From Candidatus Kuenenia stuttgartensis (GTDB lineage: Bacteria > Planctomycetota > Planctomycetia > Pirellulales > UBA1268): a stretch of 5,194 bases of DNA. Below are positions 1 to 5,194 of this stretch, piece by piece (positions within the stretch are counted from its first letter, which is position 1; each line of letters opens with the position of its first letter). The stretch is taken from positions 1 through 5,194 of the forward strand of contig CAMCPF010000251.1 of assembly GCA_945876515.1 (NCBI GenBank), in the 5' to 3' direction. Both the position numbers and the translations under genes were made by a program. Under the pieces are notes generated by a model that had not been told where the DNA came from, searched no databases, and saw only the letters and a program-made list of their open reading frames with translations.

Positions 1-794
1 GTGCACTCCTGCATGCCCGCGACGAGCTGCCGTAGCAGGTGCGCCGCGTTGTAGCTGTCGTTCACGTCGCCGAGCGTCTCCTGGAGCCGGCCAAGGGCGG
101 GGCTCAGATGGGTGTGCAGCGGCGCACCGAACGAGTCGGGCGCGAGCTCCAACGTGTACCGCAGTCGCTTGCCCGCAATCCGAACTTCATGCAGCCGGGC
201 CCAGTCTCCGTCTCCCGCGGCGGCCTCATCGTCGAGCGCCGCCACCAATCGGCCGATGATCGGGCGCAGATGGCCCCCGAAGGAGACCGGTTCCGACGGC
301 CGCCACCGTACCGCGGCGACGCAGCGGGCCATCAGGCGATCGAAACCGAACGGATGGTCCGGGCAGGCGGCCGCGAGTCGCCGCTGGGCGGGGATGCGAT
401 GGGCGAGCGCATACCCCCGCAGCATGTCGAGCACGGGGCGGTCCCCATCCGCCCCGCGTTCGATCTTCTTGGCGAGATGGTGCAGCATCACGTCCCAATC
501 CCGGGCCGCCCCCACGGCTCGGCGGAGCGTCCGCATCGCCCGCCGGGCGAGCTTGAAGACCCGCCTCGGCAGGCATGTCTCGAAAACGTCGATCGCGGCC
601 GCCGCCCTCCGGGTGGCCACCCGCAGTGCGTGAACGCTCTTGCGGCGATCGTTGCCCTCGGCAAGCGCCTGGCCGAGGCAGTCGCGCACCGCCTCCAGCC
701 GCACAGACAGCACGCGCCTGGCGGCATCGGCGACGGGGGTGGCCTCCTGCAGATCGGCGAGCCGCTTCGAGTCGGTCGTGTTCAAGGTCGTCAT
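1..794 (-). CDS. CHAD-domain protein, probable polyphosphate-binding protein (3' end outside window)
   Basis: Reading leftward from the ATG at 794-792, the frame stays open for 264 codons to the window edge, so the C-terminus is missing. The product is an Arg/Ala-rich, predicted all-helical protein with the marks of a CHAD (conserved histidine alpha-helical) domain. The first repeat carries VHALRVATRR with H55, R58, R62 and R63. The second carries HEVRIAGKRLRY with H202, R205, K209, R210 and R212, then LQETLGDVNDS at 237-247. Family knowledge: CHAD domains bind inorganic polyphosphate through this basic surface and can associate with polyphosphate granules. Only about 50 residues precede the first motif, so there is no N-terminal CYTH (triphosphatase) domain; this looks like a stand-alone CHAD protein. 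No signal peptide or membrane segment is seen. The start lies 25 bp after the NUDIX stop, implying co-transcription. A GGGGAG sits only 1 nt before the ATG, too close for a normal ribosome site, so a TTG at codon 4 is a weaker alternative. The family call is firm; the in vivo role is inferred. Confidence 0.88.
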   Translation of the reverse strand, partial: MTTLNTTDSKRLADLQEATPVADAARRVLSVRLEAVRDCLGQALAEGNDRRKSVHALRVATRRAAAAIDVFETCLPRRVFKLARRAMRTLRRAVGAARDWDVMLHHLAKKIERGADGDRPVLDMLRGYALAHRIPAQRRLAAACPDHPFGFDRLMARCVAAVRWRPSEPVSFGGHLRPIIGRLVAALDDEAAAGDGDWARLHEVRIAGKRLRYTLELAPDSFGAPLHTHLSPALGRLQETLGDVNDSYNAAHLLRQLVAGMQEC

Positions 795-819
795 GCTCCC
801 CACAAGGATTGGCCGCGTC

Positions 820-1230
820 TCAGGCGGCCCGGTCGCCCCGGCCGATCGCAGCGGCCACGATTTCCCGCAACTGCACATGAGCGATCCGCTCGGCAGCCTT
901 GCCCGGCCTCAGCCAGCGGCGGCGGCGCTTGTCCTTCTCGGGCCACTCCCGCTTGGCCTCGCGAACCCGCATCCGATAGACGACCACCTCGTGCAGCCTC
1001 CCCAACTTGACGAACTCGTAGACGCCGAGGGGCCGTTGCCGCACCGTACCGACGAGCCCCGCCTCCTCCCAAGCCTCGCGGGCCGCGGTCTCCCGGAGGT
1101 CGCAGCCGCTTTGGAGGTTGCCCTTCGGCACCAGCCACCGCTTGCCACTGCTCGACGTGATCAGGCAGACACGCCCCTTCTTGACGGCGACCACGGCGGC
1201 CTGGCTCACCCGTCCTGACGATTGCTTCAC
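820..1230 (-). CDS. NUDIX hydrolase, DIPP-like subgroup
   Basis: A 136-residue single-domain NUDIX protein, expected to be cytoplasmic, that hydrolyses a nucleoside-diphosphate-linked or related pyrophosphate substrate. The NUDIX box spans residues 37-59, from PKGN to REAWEEAGL, with the metal-binding R51, E52, E55 and E56 present. The conserved Glu at box position 7 is Cys43. The stretch before the box (LITSSSGKRWLVPKG) and the later WPEKDKRRRRW motif (96-106) resemble, from memory, the diphosphoinositol-polyphosphate phosphohydrolase/Nudt4-like subgroup, whose members cleave inositol pyrophosphates, diadenosine polyphosphates or polyphosphate. The substrate here is not determined. I chose the GTG at 1230-1228 because a GGAG lies 10 nt upstream and the domain begins soon after. 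A GTG at 1299 would add 23 residues of low-complexity sequence with no ribosome site, and a GTG at 1209 is also possible. The gene is first in an apparent two-gene operon with the CHAD gene and is divergent from glgP. Confidence 0.87.
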   Translation of the reverse strand: MKQSSGRVSQAAVVAVKKGRVCLITSSSGKRWLVPKGNLQSGCDLRETAAREAWEEAGLVGTVRQRPLGVYEFVKLGRLHEVVVYRMRVREAKREWPEKDKRRRRWLRPGKAAERIAHVQLREIVAAAIGRGDRAA

Positions 1231-1240
1231 GATGCTTGCA

Positions 1241-1244
1241 CTCC
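1241..1244 (-). promoter_or_regulatory. candidate ribosome binding site of the NUDIX gene
   Basis: On the minus strand this reads GGAG, 10 nt before the GTG at 1230-1228. The spacing is slightly long but usable. It is the main reason for preferring this GTG over the one at 1299, whose upstream sequence (CGAGTTTC) has no good purine-rich match. Confidence 0.4.
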
Positions 1245-1319
1245 GAGGCGCGGTGCCGAATCCCAACCTTCCTCGGCCAGCGAGGGGGCGAAAGTTCACG
1301 AAACTCGATTCAAGATTTC

Positions 1320-1347
1320 GGCCCTCCCGGCCGGGGCCCGGCTAGCC
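1320..1347. repeat. cluster of short GC-rich palindromes
   Basis: The arms GGCCC (1320-1324) and GGGCC (1334-1338) can pair. Nested in the same stretch is the perfect palindrome CCCGGCCGGG (1326-1335), followed by GGCTAGCC (1340-1347). The cluster lies midway in the divergent promoter region, so an operator or a structured leader is conceivable. In DNA this rich in GC, short palindromes also arise by chance. Confidence 0.3.
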
Positions 1348-1466
1348 ATACGCTCGCCCGCTCACTTTCGTTCGGCCCGCTGGCTGCCAGAATGCCCGAA
1401 TTCCGCCCGGCAGAGGTTGGGCCGTGTGAGCGTCCGGTGAGATTTTCGTGAGCGCGGCCGGCTTGC

Positions 1467-1494
1467 TTGAGCGGCGGAGGCGGGGACTCATACT
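1467..1494 (+). promoter_or_regulatory. weak sigma70-like promoter candidate for glgP
   Basis: TTGAGC (1467-1472) and CATACT (1489-1494) each match four of six bases of the -35 and -10 consensus and are separated by 16 nt. Transcription would begin near 1501 and give a leader of roughly 55 nt. An alternative pair, TTGGGC (1417-1422) and GATTTT (1441-1446), has an 18-nt spacer but a poorer match. Planctomycete promoters are often poorly matched to the E. coli consensus, so this is only a candidate. Confidence 0.22.
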
Positions 1495-1545
1495 TCGGCG
1501 ATCACGGCGGCCGGCACGGCTGGCGTCGCAGGATCGCTGCCAAGC

Positions 1546-1550
1546 GGAGG
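1546..1550 (+). promoter_or_regulatory. ribosome binding site that sets the glgP start
   Basis: GGAGG is placed 6 nt before the ATG at 1557-1559, a near-ideal Shine-Dalgarno spacing. It supports this ATG over the in-frame TTG at 1467, which would add 30 Gly/Arg/His-rich residues that do not resemble phosphorylase N-termini. Confidence 0.75.
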
Positions 1551-1556
1551 ACCCCC

Positions 1557-4100
1557 ATGGGGCATGACGAGGCCGGACTCGAGCGATACGAAGTCGGAAG
1601 CATCCGCTTTCCCGACAGCGACTACTACGACCGGCATCTCGTGCTGGATCACGTGGTCCTGCCCGACGCCGTCACCGAGCGTGAGCGGTTCGAGGCCGTG
1701 GCCCGAACGCTGCGTGACGTGCTCGCTCAGCGATGGGTGCTGACCCAGTCCGAGTATGACCGCCGCAACCCCAAGCAGGTCTACTACCTGTCGCTCGAGT
1801 TCCTGATGGGGCGGATGCTCGAGAACAACCTCGCCAACCTCGGCCTCGCTGAGTTCGTGCGGACCGACCTGAGTTCAGACGCCAACGGCGACTGGCAAGG
1901 CATCGTCGAGAGCGAGCCCGATGCCGGCCTCGGCAACGGCGGGCTCGGCCGGCTGGCGGCCTGCTTCATCGACTCGATGGCGACGCTCGGCCTGCCGGCC
2001 ATCGGCTACGGCCTGCGGTATGACTTCGGCATCTTCCGCCAGGGGATCGAGCACGGTCGGCAGGTGGAGCATCCCGACAACTGGCTGGCCTATCCCGACC
2101 CCTGGGAGGTCGCACGGCCGAGCCGGGCCGTGTCGGTGACGCTGGGAAGCCGCTTCGAACTCCGCGGTGGTGAGATCGTGACGCTGCCGGGCCAAACCGC
2201 CACGTTCTCGGGCGTCCCCTACGACCGTCCCGTGGTCGGCTATGGCGGCCACACCATCAACACGCTCCGGCTGTGGCGGGCGGCCACGGCGGACGTGTTC
2301 GACTTCGGCCAGTTTTCCGGCGGCGACTTCTTCGGGGCGGTCGCCGAGCGCGTGATGACCGAGACGGTCACCCGGGTGCTCTACCCGGACGACTCGACTC
2401 CGCGGGGCCGTTCGCTGCGGTTCATTCAGGAGTTCTTCCTCGTCCGCTGCTCCCTGGCTGACATCGTGCGGCGATTCCGTCATCGCGGCAACGAGTGGCA
2501 GCAACTGCCACACAAGGTGGCCATCCAGCTCAATGACACGCATCCGGCGATGGCCGTCGCCGAGTTGATGCGGATCCTGCTGGACGAGGCCGGCCTCGGC
2601 TGGGATGAGAGCTGGGATCTCACGATCCGCACGCTCGCCTACACCAACCACACGCTGCTGCCCGAGGCCCTCGAGCAGTGGCCGGTCGCCCTGTTCGCCA
2701 CGCTGTTGCCGCGGCACCTGGAGATCATCTACGAGATCAACCGTCGGTTTCTCGACGAGGTGCGACGGGAGTTCCCGGGCGACGAGGAGCGGGTCGCGCG
2801 GATGAGCCTGATCGGCGAAGAGGGCCAGCAGCGGGTCCGGATGGCCAACCTGGCCATCGTGGGCAGCCACAGCACCAACGGGGTCGCCGCGATCCACACC
2901 CAACTGCTCCGCGAAACGACCGTCCGCGACTTTGCCGAGATGTATCCCGAGCGGTTCAGCAACAAGACCAACGGGATCACGCCGCGGCGCTGGCTGCTGG
3001 TCGCCAATCCGCCGCTCGCCGACCTGATCACCGAGACGATCGGCCCGGGGTGGATCACCGACCTCTCGCAGTTGGAGCGGCTGCTGCCGTTCGCGGATGA
3101 CGCGGGATTCCGCGGCCGGTTCCTCAACGCCAAGCGCCAGGCCAAGCGCCGCTTCGTCGACTGGCTCGCCGAGACCCATGGCATCGAGCTCGACGCCACG
3201 ACCCTGTTCGACACCCAGATCAAGCGGATTCACGAGTACAAGCGGCAGTTGCTGGCGGCGTTGGGGATCGTGGTGACCTACAACCGGCTGCGGAACGACC
3301 CCCATCTCGACCTCCCGCCACAGACCCACCTGTTCGCCGGCAAGGCGGCGCCCGCCTACCACCTGGCCAAGGTGATCATCCGGCTGATCACGTCGATCGG
3401 CAGGGTCGTGAACCACGATCCGGCGGTCCGGGGCCGGCTGCGGGTGGAGTTTCTCCCCAACTACTCGGTCAGCCTGGCGGAACGGCTGATTCCGGCCAGC
3501 GACATCTCCGAGCAGATCTCGACCGCCGGGTACGAGGCCAGCGGCACGAGCAACATGAAGTTCATGCTCAACGGCGCCCTCACCGTCGGCACCCGCGACG
3601 GGGCGACCGTGGAGATCGCCGCCGAGGTCGGCGAGGAGAACATCATGCTGTTCGGGCTCTCGGCCGACGAGGTCGCCGGCAGCCGCGGCTGGTACAGCCC
3701 CCAATGGCATTATCACCACGAGCCGGAGGTTCGCGCCGCGCTCGACCTGATCTTCAACAATCACTTCTGCCACGAGGAGCCGGGGGCGTTCGAACCGATC
3801 CGGGAGGCGCTCCTGTATCACGGCGACCACTACATGCACCTCGCCGACCTGGCCTCCTACATGGCGGCCAAGGAACGGGCCTGGGCGCTCTCCCGCGACC
3901 CGCACCGCTGGGCGGCGATGGCGATTCGCAACGTGGCCAAGGCGGGGAAGTTCTCCAGCGACCGCACCATCGCGGAATATGCCCGCGACATCTGGCACGT
4001 CGCGCCCTGTCCGGTCGAGACGGCGTGCGAGGTCGGCCCTCCTCCCCGAGAGCCGGCGTCGGCCGCGGTTCAGAAGGTCGCGACCACGTCGCAGCCGTAG
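1557..4100 (+). CDS. glgP: glycogen/maltodextrin phosphorylase (GT35 family)
   Basis: This PLP-dependent cytoplasmic enzyme removes glucose units from the non-reducing ends of alpha-1,4-glucans with phosphate, giving glucose-1-phosphate. The 847-residue length is normal for the family and the frame is unbroken. Landmarks in order are YYLSLEFLMGR near the N-terminus, DAGLGNGGLGRL at 122-133 (phosphate/PLP loop), NDTHP at 326-330, NHTLLPEALEQWP with H365, NKTNGITPRRW, DTQIKRIHEYKRQ at 552-564 with R557 and K562, and EASGTSNMKFMLNG with the PLP lysine K668. From memory these match rabbit-muscle H377, R569, K574 and K680 at a constant offset of 12, so the C-terminal half aligns almost without gaps. 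No KQISVRG-like phosphorylation peptide is seen at the N-terminus, as expected for a bacterial enzyme. The family core ends near DIWHV (811-815), followed by about 30 Pro/Ala-rich residues. No other glycogen genes are visible. Glycogen versus maltodextrin preference cannot be read from the sequence. Confidence 0.97.
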   Translation: MGHDEAGLERYEVGSIRFPDSDYYDRHLVLDHVVLPDAVTERERFEAVARTLRDVLAQRWVLTQSEYDRRNPKQVYYLSLEFLMGRMLENNLANLGLAEFVRTDLSSDANGDWQGIVESEPDAGLGNGGLGRLAACFIDSMATLGLPAIGYGLRYDFGIFRQGIEHGRQVEHPDNWLAYPDPWEVARPSRAVSVTLGSRFELRGGEIVTLPGQTATFSGVPYDRPVVGYGGHTINTLRLWRAATADVFDFGQFSGGDFFGAVAERVMTETVTRVLYPDDSTPRGRSLRFIQEFFLVRCSLADIVRRFRHRGNEWQQLPHKVAIQLNDTHPAMAVAELMRILLDEAGLGWDESWDLTIRTLAYTNHTLLPEALEQWPVALFATLLPRHLEIIYEINRRFLDEVRREFPGDEERVARMSLIGEEGQQRVRMANLAIVGSHSTNGVAAIHTQLLRETTVRDFAEMYPERFSNKTNGITPRRWLLVANPPLADLITETIGPGWITDLSQLERLLPFADDAGFRGRFLNAKRQAKRRFVDWLAETHGIELDATTLFDTQIKRIHEYKRQLLAALGIVVTYNRLRNDPHLDLPPQTHLFAGKAAPAYHLAKVIIRLITSIGRVVNHDPAVRGRLRVEFLPNYSVSLAERLIPASDISEQISTAGYEASGTSNMKFMLNGALTVGTRDGATVEIAAEVGEENIMLFGLSADEVAGSRGWYSPQWHYHHEPEVRAALDLIFNNHFCHEEPGAFEPIREALLYHGDHYMHLADLASYMAAKERAWALSRDPHRWAAMAIRNVAKAGKFSSDRTIAEYARDIWHVAPCPVETACEVGPPPREPASAAVQKVATTSQP
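4070..4100. other. 31-bp antisense overlap of two convergent coding ends
   Basis: The last ten codons of glgP plus its TAG (to 4100) lie opposite the last nine codons and TGA (at 4072-4070) of the barrel gene. Both stop codons were read directly. There is no intergenic space for a conventional bidirectional terminator, and I saw no hairpin followed by a T-run close by, so transcripts of the two genes probably overlap at their 3' ends. Confidence 0.8.
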
Positions 4101-5194
4101 AAGAGCTGGCCAAAGGCCGACCCCGTCACCAGCCCGCCGGGCCGGGCGGTGACGTCGCCGAATGGCAGCGCGCCCGAGCCGTAGTCATCCGGCGTGAACC
4201 AGTCGTGGCGGAGTTCGGGACGAATCGTCCAGTTGGAATGGATTCGCCAGTTCAGGCACCAGGTGATCGCCCAGAAGTTGCCGGCGAACCCACCGGCAAC
4301 CGGCTCGGATGCGGTCACGGCATTCCGCACCGGGTAGAAGACCCGACTCCCGTTGTTGTCGCGAAACCACTCGATCCGCAGGCCCGCTGCCAGCCCCTCC
4401 CGAAGCTCGAGGTAGCTGTAGTGCGTCAGACCGTACCACTGGGCGAGGCCGGGCAGCTGGCCCCGGTTGGCGAATCCGGTGTCGGCCTGAAACTGCCAGG
4501 CATTGGAGTGCTCGACGACCGAGGTGAGCCGATCCGTGAGGGGCACGACGGCGTAGACCGTGTACATCGTGAGATTGCCAACCGTGGGCGGCATCGGCCG
4601 GCCAATGTCGTCGGCGCGCGGTTTGTATTCATTGCCTGAGGTCAGGGCGAAGCCGAGCTCGCGTGCCCCGTCCTCGCTCTCGAGCAGGACTTCTCCGATG
4701 AAGCCCAGGTTGCTGCCCGCCCCGGGATAGTCGGGGTTGGCCACGGCCGGCATGCCGTCGCTGAAGTTGTCCCAACCGTTCATCACACCGGCCGTGACCG
4801 CCACTCCCGCCTGGGGCGACCAGGTTCCCAGGATTCCCGTGTGCGTCGTCGGCGTGCCATATTCAAACAGGTAGGTCCGGGTGAAAAAGAAGTTGCCGAC
4901 GGCCGGCACCACTTCGTAACCGAGCGGCGTGTAGAAGTGGCCCACGAGCAGCGAGAGTTCCTCGCGCCCGGCCTCCACGTAGAACTGCGGCAACGCCAGA
5001 CCGTAGTAGCGGCTCGACCCCCAGCGCGGCACCCCCAAGGCGTTCACCTCGCTGAAGGGAAACGCGTCCAGGCCGCGGGCCACGGCGGTCCACCAGTCGG
5101 TGCCGTAGAGCAGATCGACGCGGCCGCCCCATCCGGACTCGTTCGTCAGCGGCTTGTGGCCCACCAGGCAGAGCTGATTGAGCATCCCCTGGCC
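4070..5194 (-). CDS. outer-membrane beta-barrel protein, BBP2-like porin (5' end outside window)
   Basis: The frame is open from the window edge to the TGA at 4072-4070, giving 374 residues with the N-terminus and any signal peptide missing. The ATG at 5185 is probably internal, because coding-like sequence (GQG) continues upstream and family members start further out. The protein alternates polar and aromatic residues typical of transmembrane beta strands, contains GGRVDLLYGTDWW, ALPQFYVEAG, VGHFYTPLGYEVVP and GWDNFSD, and ends in Phe (GCDVVATF), the usual C-terminal barrel-assembly signal. These blocks match my recollection of the BBP2 putative outer-membrane barrel family common in planctomycetes. 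It probably forms a surface channel in the outer membrane, but no substrate can be assigned. It converges on glgP and overlaps its last 31 bp. The family call is fairly firm; the porin role is inferred. Confidence 0.85.
   Translation of the reverse strand, partial: GQGMLNQLCLVGHKPLTNESGWGGRVDLLYGTDWWTAVARGLDAFPFSEVNALGVPRWGSSRYYGLALPQFYVEAGREELSLLVGHFYTPLGYEVVPAVGNFFFTRTYLFEYGTPTTHTGILGTWSPQAGVAVTAGVMNGWDNFSDGMPAVANPDYPGAGSNLGFIGEVLLESEDGARELGFALTSGNEYKPRADDIGRPMPPTVGNLTMYTVYAVVPLTDRLTSVVEHSNAWQFQADTGFANRGQLPGLAQWYGLTHYSYLELREGLAAGLRIEWFRDNNGSRVFYPVRNAVTASEPVAGGFAGNFWAITWCLNWRIHSNWTIRPELRHDWFTPDDYGSGALPFGDVTARPGGLVTGSAFGQLFYGCDVVATF

Larger units (their letters stand above)
1231..1556. other. 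non-coding divergent promoter region between the NUDIX gene and glgP
   Basis: This 326-bp stretch separates two divergently oriented genes and should hold promoters for both. I see no convincing gene in it: the short frames lack domain signatures, and most overlap the ends of the real genes. It contains a locally less GC-rich patch (about 1295-1320), a cluster of GC-rich palindromes (about 1320-1347), and one weak plus-strand promoter-like pair near the glgP start. For the NUDIX strand I found a TTGAAT at 1313-1308 but no matching -10 box at a proper distance. Confidence 0.6.

Noticed and set aside
39..1010. A 323-codon plus-strand open frame across the left end
   Set aside because: It is in antisense register with the CHAD gene and runs on into the NUDIX gene. 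Its Arg/Pro/Gly/His-rich product has no domain signature, while both minus-strand genes carry clear family motifs.
1118..1451. Small plus-strand open frames of about 70 codons in and beside the divergent promoter region
   Set aside because: They overlap the NUDIX gene or end in the promoter region, lack ribosome sites and domain features, and have shadow-like composition.
1467..1556. A 30-residue N-terminal extension of GlgP from a TTG codon
   Set aside because: The extension is Gly/Arg/His-rich and unlike phosphorylase N-termini, while the ATG at 1557 has an excellent GGAGG at 6-nt spacing.
1875..3998. A 707-codon open frame on the minus strand, opposite glgP
   Set aside because: It lies in exact codon register with glgP, so its stops could arise only from TTA, CTA or TCA codons in glgP, which are rare in such GC-rich genes. 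The translation has skewed composition (Val, Asp, Arg, Gly, His) and no recognisable domain, whereas glgP matches its family along its whole length.
4070..4100. A bidirectional terminator at the convergent gene ends
   Set aside because: No stem-loop with a flanking T-run could be found in or near the overlap.
3704..4639. A 311-codon plus-strand open frame spanning the glgP 3' end and the barrel gene
   Set aside because: It overlaps two well-supported genes in other frames, and its composition is typical of GC-rich shadow frames.

Overview
The window is GC-rich DNA that most likely comes from a member of the Planctomycetota. The strongest pointer is the partial gene at the right edge. Its product matches my recollection of the BBP2-type outer-membrane beta-barrel family that is abundant in planctomycetes (blocks such as GGRVDLLYGTDWW, VGHFYTPLGYEVVPAVGNFF and GWDNFSD). 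This is motif recognition only, and the species cannot be named.

There are four protein genes and no RNA genes, CRISPR arrays or mobile elements. On the minus strand, reading leftward from about 1230, are a small DIPP-like NUDIX hydrolase (820-1230) and, 25 bp downstream, a CHAD-domain protein (794 down to the left edge, 3' end outside the window). They look like one operon. A 326-bp non-coding region (1231-1556) separates them from the divergently transcribed glycogen phosphorylase gene glgP (1557-4100, plus strand), which is intact and has all the catalytic signatures I checked. The outer-membrane barrel gene (minus strand, 5' end beyond 5194) runs toward glgP and overlaps its 3' end by 31 bp in antisense.

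Functionally, glgP releases glucose-1-phosphate from stored glycogen. CHAD proteins are known to bind inorganic polyphosphate. NUDIX enzymes of the DIPP type cleave diphosphoinositol polyphosphates, dinucleoside polyphosphates or polyphosphate. The left half therefore suggests a small phosphate-rich-polymer module beside a carbon-storage enzyme, but a functional link across the divergent promoter region is only inference. The barrel protein is probably a surface porin unrelated to storage metabolism. No clear previously undescribed system is visible. The NUDIX-CHAD pair, the altered NUDIX box and the antisense gene overlap are the points most worth checking.
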